Origin: an uncultured Eubacteriales bacterium
GTDB taxonomy: Bacteria > Bacillota > Clostridia > Oscillospirales > CAG-272
Assembly (NCBI GenBank): GCA_900545935.1
Contig: URAP01000045.1
Span: 1-12,064 of the forward strand
Reading direction: 5' to 3'
Length of the DNA: 12,064 nucleotides
Each line of letters opens with the position of its first letter. Position 1 is the first letter of the stretch. Under the pieces are notes generated by a model. It saw only the letters and a list, made by a program, of their open reading frames with translations. It ran no database searches and had not been told where the DNA came from. A program made the position numbers and the translations under genes. Below, piece by piece: positions 5,787 through 12,064 of the stretch.

Positions 5787-6892
5787 TGAAGATACTGATA
5801 CTCAGCTGTGATACCGGCTGCGGGCATAACAGCGCGGCAGCCGCTTTAGCGGACGAGCTTGAGCGTCGCGGGATAGAGCATACAGTCTTTGACCCGCTCA
5901 CGCTCGGCGGAAAAAATACCGAGCGAATAGTCTCATCCTCCTATACCGGAATGCTGCGTAAGGCTCCGTCGGCTTTCGGCGCTATCTATCGCGCGGGAGA
6001 TCTGTACAGCTCGACCGGTATTACCTCGCCGATATATCTTGCAAATGCCATGTATGCAAAACGGCTGAATGCCTATATCATGGGCGGCTGCTACGACCGA
6101 GTTATATGCACTCACCTGTTTGCTATGGAGGCTATGACCGCCATCAAGCGTCGGCTCGGAAGCAGTGTTCCGTGCTACGGAGTAATGACCGACTATACCT
6201 GCGTTCCGTTTTTTGCGGAGACGCAGCTCGACGGGTACTTTATTCCGCACGAGGATCTGCGCCGGGAGCATGTGAAAAAGGGAATACCGTGTGACCGTAT
6301 ATGGTGCACGGGAATACCGGTTCGCGAGCGCTTTATACACCATACGGATAAGTCAACGGCAAGAGCCGAGCTCGGTCTGCCTGCCGATGCCGAGATAGCT
6401 CTTGTAATGAGCGGCGGCGTCGGCTGCGGAAATATCGGCGAGATATGCGGCGAGCTGCTGAAAAAGCAGACCGGACGGCTCGCTTTGTACGTTCTCACCG
6501 GGCGCAATACGCAGATGAAGCAGGAGCTTGACGAGCGCTTTTCGGCGGTTTCCGAGCTGCATACCGTCTCGTTTACCGACAAGGTAAATCTGTATATGAA
6601 TGCCTCTGACGTAATGATATCAAAGCCGGGCGGGCTGACAAGCACCGAGGCGATAGTCTCAGGCATACCGCTCGTTCAGCTGCTCACGTACACAGGCTGC
6701 GAAAAGAAGAATATTGCATTTTTCTCCTCGCACGGGATGTCGGTTCAGGCAGATTCGCCGGAGGATGCGGCTGAAAAGGCTGTTCAGCTTATCCGCGACC
6801 GCGATAAGGCGGAGGCAATGCTTCTCGCACAGCGCAAGAATGCGTCTCCCGAGGCGGCGCGCATAATTGTCGAGAGGGTGATCGAAGAATGA
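5786..6892 (+). CDS. MGDG synthase/UgtP-type glycosyltransferase (family GT28)
   Basis: A 368-residue enzyme of the family that transfers glucose or galactose from a UDP-sugar to diacylglycerol at the inner face of the membrane, making glycolipids and lipoteichoic-acid anchors. The N-terminal MGDG-synthase domain begins at the start codon with ILSCDTGCGHNSAAAAL (5-21), holding the GxGHxxAA motif. VMTDYTCVPFF (133-143) and TGIPVRERF (175-183) are family marks. The C-terminal nucleotide-sugar domain has MSGGVGCGNIGE (208-219) and SKPGGLTSTEAIVSGIPLV (279-297). MurG is the related alternative, but the N-terminal domain fits the lipid enzymes better. The ATG overlaps the previous stop by one base and the gene overlaps plsY by 4 bp, so the operon is translationally coupled. 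The acceptor and sugar cannot be read from the sequence. Confidence 0.92.
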   Translation: MKILILSCDTGCGHNSAAAALADELERRGIEHTVFDPLTLGGKNTERIVSSSYTGMLRKAPSAFGAIYRAGDLYSSTGITSPIYLANAMYAKRLNAYIMGGCYDRVICTHLFAMEAMTAIKRRLGSSVPCYGVMTDYTCVPFFAETQLDGYFIPHEDLRREHVKKGIPCDRIWCTGIPVRERFIHHTDKSTARAELGLPADAEIALVMSGGVGCGNIGEICGELLKKQTGRLALYVLTGRNTQMKQELDERFSAVSELHTVSFTDKVNLYMNASDVMISKPGGLTSTEAIVSGIPLVQLLTYTGCEKKNIAFFSSHGMSVQADSPEDAAEKAVQLIRDRDKAEAMLLAQRKNASPEAARIIVERVIEE

Positions 6893-7548
6893 CGATCTGG
6901 GATAGGCTCATATGGCTTGCGCTGATTCTCGGCGGCTTTATGCTCGGCAGCGTCATGTTCAGCAGGATACTGCCGAGGCTTATCAAGGGTAAGGATGTTA
7001 CGAAGCTGAGCGACGACGGAAATCCCGGTGCGGCGAATGTTTTCTCGACCTGCGGTATCGTGCTCGGAATGCTCTGCCTGCTGCTCGATATGGGCAAGGG
7101 CTTTGCTCCCGTTCTGCTCGCGCAGCACTTGGTAGACATACACAGCATGCGTTTCTCGGCGGTGCTTATTGCTCCGGTGCTCGGTCATGCACTTGCTCCG
7201 CTCAATCATTTTCGCGGCGGCAAATGTATCGCGACCGCTTTCGGTGTGACGCTTGCTCTTTTGCCGACCACCTGTATAGTTCTTGTCCTTGCGGGACTGT
7301 ATATCGCGTTTTCTACAGTGCTCAAGATCAGTCCGAATCGTATACGAAGCATTGTGACCTTTTCGCTCTTTGGCATCTTTTGTCTTGTGTGGACATTTTT
7401 TACCCGCTCGTATTCGATAGGTCTCGGATGTGCGGGAATATCGGTAATAGCAGTGCTGCGGCATACCCGCAGATTCTGTGTCGTTCCCGAATCGGAAAGG
7501 GCGGACAGAGCAGCTGAGACGGAATCAGAGGCAGAGACCGCACACTGA
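6889..7548 (+). CDS. plsY: Glycerol-3-phosphate acyltransferase PlsY, variant
   Basis: A 219-residue polytopic membrane protein of PlsY length, the enzyme that moves acyl groups from acyl phosphate to glycerol 3-phosphate in the first step of phospholipid synthesis. Hydrophobic segments lie at about 7-30, 53-80, 88-108, 115-146 and 152-191. The three PlsY motif regions are present but altered: GKDVTKLSDDGNPGAANVF (34-52) has Thr where the usual DIR arginine stands and DGN for SGN; DMGKG (67-71) fits; GHALAPLNHFRGGKCIAT (99-116) has Cys-Ile for the usual Gly-Val. It may be a second PlsY used for special lipids or one with changed substrate. The acidic tail (200-219) is extra. Its ATG overlaps the glycosyltransferase stop (ATGA). 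Last gene of the operon. Confidence 0.85.
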   Translation: MTIWDRLIWLALILGGFMLGSVMFSRILPRLIKGKDVTKLSDDGNPGAANVFSTCGIVLGMLCLLLDMGKGFAPVLLAQHLVDIHSMRFSAVLIAPVLGHALAPLNHFRGGKCIATAFGVTLALLPTTCIVLVLAGLYIAFSTVLKISPNRIRSIVTFSLFGIFCLVWTFFTRSYSIGLGCAGISVIAVLRHTRRFCVVPESERADRAAETESEAETAH

Positions 7549-7713
7549 GCGTGCTCGTTCTGCGTTTTGTCGGTCGATACATCGCGAGCATATCGGGATG
7601 CAATCGCGTGAATAGCACAATTCGCAGCATATGTACGATCTTGTGCACTAATCTCTTATGCACATATACGAGTACGAGTAAAGCGGATAATATATTTATA
7701 AATAAGCACAAAT

Positions 7714-7763
7714 GCGCGGCAGAGAAGGACGCTTGTCTTTCTCTGCCGCGCAGGCTTTTTATT
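7714..7763 (+). terminator. Very strong intrinsic terminator of the membrane operon
   Basis: A 17-bp stem pairs GCGCGGCAGAGAAGGAC (7714-7730) with GTCTTTCTCTGCCGCGC (7735-7751), with one G-U, a GCTT loop, and a T run from 7756. It lies about 165 bp after the plsY stop. The intervening 7549-7713 has no gene, only a short dyad, TGTGCA (7642-7647) with TGCACA (7659-7664). The flank on the minus strand is only moderately T-rich. Confidence 0.92.
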
Positions 7764-7780
7764 CGGTCTGAATTGTTTGC

Positions 7781-7847
7781 CCGGTCATTTTACGAACGAA
7801 CATGATATTATAGCCGGCTGCAGCTCGGTTCTTTGATGACCGGTTTT
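7781..7847 (+). repeat. Inverted repeat CCGGTCAT/ATGACCGG, possible second terminator
   Basis: CCGGTCAT (7781-7788) and ATGACCGG (7836-7843) are perfect inverted copies 47 bp apart, and the right copy is followed by TTTTAT. It could be a backup terminator for plus-strand transcription, or a mark left by an inserted element. It lies just past the stop of the minus-strand lipoprotein gene, for which the minus-strand flank is not T-rich. Confidence 0.4.
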
Positions 7848-7860
7848 ATCGGGGGCCCTA

Positions 7861-9711
7861 TCAGCCGTCGGCAAGCAGGCTGCTCTCGCTCAGACGTGTA
7901 ACGCCGAGCTCATGGCAGTCCTCGAGCAGCTTTGCGTATGCATTTTCAACGGAAGTACCTGAGGCATCGGGTGCAAATTCGCACACACCCGCAAGATACT
8001 TGTAGTAGCGCCACTGTATCTCGCTGCGGCGAACGCGGTCGTATGCATCCGTGCCCTCGGTCGCATTTTTCGCTGCCGTCCACAGACCGTCGAGTCTTGT
8101 TATATCGTCCTCAGTCAGCACATCCTTGTACATCTGCGCCGGATCGACAAGATACCAGTCCTTGTCGGTCTTTTTCAGAGCAACGCTGAGACTGTCGAGG
8201 TAGTCGGTCATCTGCTCTGCGGCAGCGCCGTAGTATGCAGCCATAAAGTCGGAGATAAGCTCCTCTACATCGAGACTCGGATCCCACATCAGCTTTGACA
8301 TTACATATGCACGCAGCTCGCCGAACTCACCGGATTCGCCGTCCTGATACATTCCCTGCATAAATACGCCGCTGACCTCCTTAGTCGCGTAGAATTTAAT
8401 GCTTTCCGCTACCGCGCGAATGTTCGGATAAGGGGTAAGGTAGTTTGCAAAGTTTACGGTGTAATCCCATATATAGAGCTTTGATTTTTCTCTGCTCCAG
8501 TTGCGTATGTTTGCAACAGCCTCCTTGTTGGCGCACTTTTTGTTTTGACCGGACACGCCGTGTGCGCAGCAGATACCGGTGCAGTATCTTATTATCACGT
8601 TATCTGCGGGCTTTGTTATCTTGCAGGGCTTGACCGAGTACTGATATGCGAGCGTATCGACATAAACGTCGGGATAGTCGGCTTTGATATCCTCTGCAAT
8701 TCGGTTGACGAAACGCAGCAGCGGTCCCATTGCCGAGCCTTCCTCGTCTATTATTGCCTGACAGCTCGGACAGGTGCAGTAGCTGTCGAGCACGAGCGAG
8801 TCGTTCTGCGATACCGATATTATCTTTGAGTCGGGAGATTTGCTCAGCCACTCGCGAACACCGTCGAGCACAAGCTTGTATACCTCTTCATTTGTTAGGC
8901 AGAGCTGTGTATGCAGCTTTTCGGTGTTGCGCTCACCGTTTATCATCGAAAAATATTCGGGATGAGAATCCGCATAGGTCTCGAGCGGAACGAACCAGTC
9001 AAAGGTGTGGACAAATGCATCTCCTGCATAGGTTATGCCTCCGCCCCACTCGTCTGCGAGCTTGCGTCCGACGATTCCTCCGACGAGCAGTCCGCCGTTT
9101 AGGCGCAGCTTGACCGCTGTCTCGTTGTCATAGGTGCAGGTCTGGAAGATATCGCGGTATTCAAATGCAGGCTTTTCGGCGACCGACAGCCCGGCGGGCA
9201 GGGTAATGCTCTCCTGCTGAGGTACTGTTTCTACGCCGGTGGCGTAGAAGCGGCAGCCTATCTGCTCGAGCAGCTCATATACCGCATACAATGTTCCGCG
9301 CGTGCCCTCGCCGAGCGCAATAACTCGGTTGCCCGAGGTAAATACGCGAAGCTCGTCTGTTTCAAGCTCGCCGCGGTCGAGCTGATATACGCTGCCCTCG
9401 CGGCTCGTTTTCCCGACTATTATCTCGTGGTCTGCGGGTGCGGTGTCGTCGTCAACTATGCTGTATCTGCGCCCGGTTATCTTCTCGAGATAAGCGGCGA
9501 GCTGCTCCGCCGCCTTACGCTCGGATTCGAGTCCCTGTTCATCACAGACTATTACATAGTCGCTGTCTGCCGATAGGGTGATCTCCTGCGGTTCTCCCGA
9601 GGCGGTAGTCTCGTCTGCGGCGGGTTTGGAGCTATCGTCCGCGCCGCCGCAGGAGGCGAGTGCTCCGAGCGCCGTCGAGAGAAGCAGCATAATTGCAATT
9701 TTTTGCTTCAT
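7861..9711 (-). CDS. DUF4838-containing surface lipoprotein
   Basis: A 616-residue protein starting with a lipoprotein signal peptide: KQK, a hydrophobic run, and lipobox LASC with the lipidated Cys at 21. A low-complexity Ser/Thr/Ala/Glu spacer (22-42) follows. Residues 44-170 resemble the N-terminal domain shared by alpha-glucuronidases and hexosaminidases (ERKAAEQLAAYLEKITG, then GTLYAVYELLEQIGCRFY at 139-156). The large remaining part fits DUF4838, with SVSQNDS (299-305) and a CxCxxC cluster at 312-317, probably on a TIM-barrel-like fold. These proteins are widespread in gut bacteria and thought to bind or process glycans, but no activity is established for this family. The ATG is supported by AAGGA about nine bases upstream. 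It stands alone, with no transporter or SusD-like partner nearby. Regulation: see the promoter and dyad upstream. Confidence 0.85.
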   Translation of the reverse strand: MKQKIAIMLLLSTALGALASCGGADDSSKPAADETTASGEPQEITLSADSDYVIVCDEQGLESERKAAEQLAAYLEKITGRRYSIVDDDTAPADHEIIVGKTSREGSVYQLDRGELETDELRVFTSGNRVIALGEGTRGTLYAVYELLEQIGCRFYATGVETVPQQESITLPAGLSVAEKPAFEYRDIFQTCTYDNETAVKLRLNGGLLVGGIVGRKLADEWGGGITYAGDAFVHTFDWFVPLETYADSHPEYFSMINGERNTEKLHTQLCLTNEEVYKLVLDGVREWLSKSPDSKIISVSQNDSLVLDSYCTCPSCQAIIDEEGSAMGPLLRFVNRIAEDIKADYPDVYVDTLAYQYSVKPCKITKPADNVIIRYCTGICCAHGVSGQNKKCANKEAVANIRNWSREKSKLYIWDYTVNFANYLTPYPNIRAVAESIKFYATKEVSGVFMQGMYQDGESGEFGELRAYVMSKLMWDPSLDVEELISDFMAAYYGAAAEQMTDYLDSLSVALKKTDKDWYLVDPAQMYKDVLTEDDITRLDGLWTAAKNATEGTDAYDRVRRSEIQWRYYKYLAGVCEFAPDASGTSVENAYAKLLEDCHELGVTRLSESSLLADG

Positions 9712-9802
9712 TTTCGTTATCCTTGCCTTTTTAAATATTTTGCCGCCCGATATCGCAGTGCTCGTTAATATCAGTCTGTTCCCATCAGGCGCATAATGCT
9801 TT

Positions 9803-9824
9803 TTGCCCGACAGTTCTCGGGCAA
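9803..9824. promoter_or_regulatory. Operator-like 22-bp perfect dyad at the lipoprotein gene start site
   Basis: TTGCCCGA (9803-9810) and TCGGGCAA (9817-9824) are perfect inverted copies around a six-base spacer. On the minus strand it begins about three bases after the predicted start site, where a bound repressor would block transcription. Neither strand has a T tract after it, so it is not a terminator. A 5' UTR hairpin protecting the mRNA is the other reading. Confidence 0.55.
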
Positions 9825-9833
9825 CACAGATTC

Positions 9834-9862
9834 ATTATAATTGCTTTTCCTTATAATTGCAA
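9834..9862 (-). promoter_or_regulatory. Promoter of the DUF4838 lipoprotein gene
   Basis: On the minus strand TTGCAA (9857-9862) and TATAAT (9834-9839) are 17 bp apart. The start would be near 9827, giving a leader of about 115 nt that contains the dyad at 9803-9824. Confidence 0.85.
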
Positions 9863-9917
9863 GATGATATATGAAAAGTTACAAAGATACTATAATAATT
9901 GTATATCGGGTGTTAAT

Positions 9918-9934
9918 TTCACAATCAATTCACA
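9918..9934. repeat. TTCACA direct repeat with 11-bp period
   Basis: TTCACA occurs at 9918-9923 and 9929-9934, one helical turn apart, both preceded by AA. They lie about 90-105 bp upstream of the predicted lipoprotein gene start. This is a weak hint of an activator site. The remainder of 9863-9981 is AT-rich with nothing else I can name. Confidence 0.25.
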
Positions 9935-9981
9935 TCACCGCTTCAAATATAACCGCTGTGCAGGTAGTCTTCGCAGCTTTC

Positions 9982-10022
9982 GGATAAAAGTACGGCTGCG
10001 CCATATCGAATGACGCAGCCGT
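9982..10022 (-). terminator. Intrinsic terminator of the amt gene
   Basis: On the minus strand ACGGCTGCG pairs with CGCAGCCGT (9992-10000 and 10014-10022 on the plus strand), extended inward by a T-G wobble and CAT/ATG around a five-base loop. It is followed by ACTTTTATCC. Read on the minus strand all inner pairs form, while the plus strand has a mismatch, which supports minus-strand use. It lies about 105 bp past the amt stop. Between them 10023-10127 holds no gene. Confidence 0.8.
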
Positions 10023-10078
10023 GAATTGAGAGGGGATTATTACATTAGATAATGCTTACTGTTTTATTGATTTTATAA

Positions 10079-10092
10079 GTCCGATATCGGAC
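10079..10092. repeat. 14-bp perfect palindrome downstream of amt
   Basis: GTCCGATATCGGAC is perfectly self-complementary and sits 36 bp past the amt stop. As RNA it would be at most a tiny hairpin. As DNA it could be a protein site. No role can be assigned. Confidence 0.3.
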
Positions 10093-10127
10093 CGGATAAT
10101 TCTGTTCCCGTGCGGAGCGTTTCGGTG

Positions 10128-11873
10128 TTATTCAACATCCTGAAGAGCATCGTAGCCCTCCTCGCCGGTACGGACCTTTACGACGTTTTCAACATCATAG
10201 ACAAATATCTTGCCGTCTCCGATGTGGCCGGTGTAAAGTACCTTTTTCGCGGTCTCGATCACTGTACGAACGGGTACTGCGCTGACAACGATGTCTACCT
10301 GAACCTTAGGCAGCAGGCTCGCTTCTATTTGAACGCCGCGATAATATTCCGGCGTGCCCTTCTGAATGCCGCATCCGAGAACATGCGATACGGTCATACC
10401 TGTAATGCCTACGTCCATCATAGCGTTTTTAAGCGCTTCGAGGCGGGATTCCTTGCAGATTATTTCGATCTTGGTCAGCTTTGCTTCGCCGTCGTCGAAG
10501 CTCGGAACGCGCTTTACCGGAACAGCCTCCGCTACCGGAGTATCTCCTGCGACAGTGATAGGAGCATTGTCCTCGTCGATGTATTCCGGCAGCATAGCAA
10601 AGCCTGCATATGCCGACGGCAGACCGTGCTCGGTAACGTCAAGCCCGAGTGTTTCCTCGTCGCGGCTGACGCGCAGCCCGACTGTCTTGCGGATAATGAG
10701 GAAGGTCAGCGTGATAGTGACAGCCGTCCATGCCGCGACCGAGAGGATACCGGTTGTCTGCAGACCGAGAAGCTTAAAGCCTCCGCCGTAGAAGAGTCCG
10801 CGCAGCTGTGTGCCGGACGAGTCGGCTATCGAATAGCCGGGTGCGGAGGGCGTTGCGAACAGACCTACCGCAAATGTACCCCATATACCGTTCATGCAGT
10901 GGACTGCGACTGCACCTACCGGGTCGTCTACATGGAGCTTGTAGTCAAGCAGCCAAACGCCGAATACAACGAGCAGACCTCCGACAGCGCCGATGATGGC
11001 GGAGCCGAGTGCGTCTACAACATCGCAGCCCGCAGTTACGGCTACAAGACCTGCAAGAGATGCATTAAGACACATGGAGACATCGGGCTTACCGTACTTT
11101 ACCCATGTAAAGATCATGCATGTTACCGTAGCGACAGCAGGCGCGACGGTGGTGGTGAGAAAGATAGAGCCGAGCTGTTCGACGGAGGTTGCCGCAGCAC
11201 CGTTGAAGCCGTACCAGCCGAGCCATAGAATAAATACTCCGAGTGCTCCGAGCGCAATACTGTGACCGGGGAATGCATTGACCTTTGTCACCTTTCCGTG
11301 CGCATCGTGACGGAATTTACCTATACGCGGTCCGAGCAGCTTAGCGCCGATAAGCGCCGATATTCCGCCGACCATGTGAATTGCGCAGGAGCCGGCAAAA
11401 TCGTGAAAACCGATGCTCGAGAGCCACCCGCCGCCCCATATCCAGTGTGCCTCGATCGGATATATGACCGCCGAGATAACTCCGGAATAGATGCAGTAGG
11501 AGAGGAATTTCGTTCTCTCTGCCATCGCGCCGGAGACTATGGTCGCCGCAGTTGCGCAGAAAATAAGGTTGAATACAAAGCTCGAAAAGTTGAAATCCGA
11601 ATATGTAGTAAAGAGGTCAAAGCCGGGCTTACCGATGAGTCCCACAAGATCCTCTCCCATAAGCAGACCGAAGCCTATCAGTATAAATACCACGGTGCCT
11701 ATACAGAAGTCCATGAGGTTCTTCATTATAATGTTTCCGGTATTTTTCGCCCGCGTGAAGCCCGCCTCTACCATTGCAAAGCCTGCCTGCATCCAGAATA
11801 CCAGTGCGGCACCGATCAGGAACCAGACACCATACACTTCACCGGAAATTGCGTTTAAAATTTCTTGTGTCAT
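10128..11873 (-). CDS. amt: Ammonium transporter fused to a C-terminal PII signal domain
   Basis: A 581-residue fusion. Residues 8-410 are an Amt/Rh channel with about 11 membrane helices that moves ammonium into the cell. Visible marks are HWIWGGGWL (143-151), DFAGS with D158, the twin pore histidines H166 (SCAIHMVGG) and H325 (AVHCMNGIWG), and NASLAGLVAVTAGCD (270-284). A linker (about 411-463) leads to a complete GlnB/GlnK domain (464-577) with T-loop IQKGTPEYYRGVQIEASLLP, B-loop TGHIGDGKIF and C-loop KVRTGEE. Free GlnK plugs AmtB and is released when uridylylated on Tyr51. Here that position is Ile516, so this control cannot act. ATP/ADP and 2-oxoglutarate could still gate the built-in plug. 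The ATG at 11873 is chosen for AGGAGGA (11881-11887) seven bases upstream. An in-frame TTG at 12008 would translate through a terminator hairpin. Confidence 0.95.
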   Translation of the reverse strand: MTQEILNAISGEVYGVWFLIGAALVFWMQAGFAMVEAGFTRAKNTGNIIMKNLMDFCIGTVVFILIGFGLLMGEDLVGLIGKPGFDLFTTYSDFNFSSFVFNLIFCATAATIVSGAMAERTKFLSYCIYSGVISAVIYPIEAHWIWGGGWLSSIGFHDFAGSCAIHMVGGISALIGAKLLGPRIGKFRHDAHGKVTKVNAFPGHSIALGALGVFILWLGWYGFNGAAATSVEQLGSIFLTTTVAPAVATVTCMIFTWVKYGKPDVSMCLNASLAGLVAVTAGCDVVDALGSAIIGAVGGLLVVFGVWLLDYKLHVDDPVGAVAVHCMNGIWGTFAVGLFATPSAPGYSIADSSGTQLRGLFYGGGFKLLGLQTTGILSVAAWTAVTITLTFLIIRKTVGLRVSRDEETLGLDVTEHGLPSAYAGFAMLPEYIDEDNAPITVAGDTPVAEAVPVKRVPSFDDGEAKLTKIEIICKESRLEALKNAMMDVGITGMTVSHVLGCGIQKGTPEYYRGVQIEASLLPKVQVDIVVSAVPVRTVIETAKKVLYTGHIGDGKIFVYDVENVVKVRTGEEGYDALQDVE

Positions 11874-11904
11874 ATTTTTCTCCTCCTCTTTCCCCATATT
11901 CCAG

Positions 11905-11945
11905 AACCTTTCCGATCCTTGAAGCTCCCCTCCCAGGAACAGGTT
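11905..11945 (-). promoter_or_regulatory. Leader hairpin upstream of amt
   Basis: On the minus strand AACCTGTTCC (11945-11936) pairs with GGAAAGGTT (11913-11905), with one bulged G, enclosing 22 purine-rich bases. It sits between the terminator hairpin (11961-12025) and the amt ribosome site. It could affect translation. No known riboswitch class was recognised. Confidence 0.35.
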
Positions 11946-11960
11946 TCTTCTACTGATACG

Positions 11961-12025
11961 AAAAAAGCGAACCGCAGGTAATTGGCTGAATAACTCTTTC
12001 ACCGCCAAACACCGTCGTTTCGCTT
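11961..12025 (-). terminator. Long intrinsic terminator upstream of amt, possible attenuator
   Basis: On the minus strand AAGCGAA (12025-12019) pairs with TTCGCTT (11971-11965). Inside it TTGGC pairs with GCCAA (12008-12004 with 11986-11982) and TGAA with TTCA, extended by GTG/TAC-type pairs. Five to six T follow directly (11961-11966 as A on the plus strand). It ends 88 bp before the amt ATG. It may end the gene beyond the right edge, or act as a leader attenuator of amt. Confidence 0.7.
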
Positions 12026-12038
12026 CTCTGTCATATGG

Positions 12039-12064
12039 ATTAGAAAAAGCGCCATAGACCTTTG
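12039..12064 (-). terminator. Edge sequence: possible 3' half of a terminator and a -10 box
   Basis: On the minus strand GGCGC is followed by TTTTTCT (about 12042-12053), like the 3' arm and T tract of a terminator whose 5' arm lies outside the window. TCTAAT (12044-12039) also matches five of six bases of a -10 box, whose -35 would lie at or beyond the edge. Both readings depend on sequence not present here. Confidence 0.25.

Noticed and set aside
6784..7464. Minus-strand frame (226 codons) opposite plsY
   Set aside because: It is low-complexity Arg/His/Lys-rich translation opposite a well-supported operon gene that overlaps its neighbour by ATGA.
10110..11228. Long plus-strand frame (372 codons) opposite amt
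   Set aside because: It is an antisense shadow of the Amt-PII gene: Cys/Arg/Tyr-rich translation, no ribosome site, no recognisable fold.
11874..12008. 45-codon N-terminal extension of Amt
   Set aside because: It would start from TTG inside a terminator hairpin. The ATG at 11873 has an excellent ribosome site and the Amt domain begins there.
11961..12064. ANTAR-type or glnA-type RNA motif in the amt leader
   Set aside because: One loop resembles the A-x-x-G hexaloop, but its stem does not close properly and a second such hairpin is missing before the terminator. It is kept only as a general attenuator hypothesis.
1..12064. CRISPR array, defence system, prophage or toxin-antitoxin genes
   Set aside because: I found no regularly spaced repeat array and no recognisable nuclease, integrase, capsid or toxin-antitoxin pair on either strand.

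Overview
The window looks like chromosomal DNA from a Clostridia-class Firmicute, probably an uncultured gut member of the Oscillospirales/Ruminococcaceae type. This is inferred from strong GGAGG ribosome sites, TTGACA/TATAAT-type promoters with 17-18 bp spacers, a ZTP riboswitch in front of formate-tetrahydrofolate ligase, a DUF4838 lipoprotein, an Amt-PII fusion and palindromic repeats between genes. No phage, IS, CRISPR, tRNA or rRNA gene was seen. I recognise no wholly new system. The least explained parts are the four-gene membrane operon (4444-7548), the repeat-rich left edge and the control region of the ammonium transporter.

Layout. 1-521 has no convincing gene: a 60-bp-period repeat, a double-hairpin palindromic element, a possible coding remnant and a bidirectional terminator. 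522-1199 (minus) is a fructose-6-phosphate aldolase/transaldolase-like gene with its own promoter. Divergent from it, 1393-1550 holds a consensus promoter, a ZTP riboswitch aptamer and an overlapping terminator that control fhs (1579-3255, plus), which ends at a strong terminator (3305-3356). 3498-4091 (minus) is a TetR-type regulator. Divergent from it, 4444-7548 (plus) is a tightly coupled operon: HD-domain protein, PF06541 membrane protein with an 11-residue-repeat tail, MGDG-synthase-type glycosyltransferase and a variant PlsY. Stop and start codons are 2 bp apart or overlap by 1 and 4 bp. The operon ends at a very strong hairpin terminator (7714-7763).

7861-9711 (minus) is a DUF4838 lipoprotein, likely for surface glycan binding or processing, with a good promoter and a 22-bp operator-like dyad at its transcription start. 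10128-11873 (minus) is an Amt ammonium channel fused to a C-terminal PII domain that lacks the uridylylated T-loop tyrosine. A long hairpin terminator lies 88 bp upstream of its start codon, and no clear promoter lies between the two.

How it fits together. One-carbon metabolism (fhs under purine-intermediate/folate-stress control), sugar phosphate metabolism (Fsa), glycolipid and phospholipid synthesis (glycosyltransferase plus PlsY), glycan scavenging (DUF4838) and ammonium uptake (Amt-PII) are separate transcription units, each bounded by intrinsic terminators. Only the 4444-7548 genes form an operon. The TetR gene next to that operon is its natural candidate regulator, but this is inferred from position alone.
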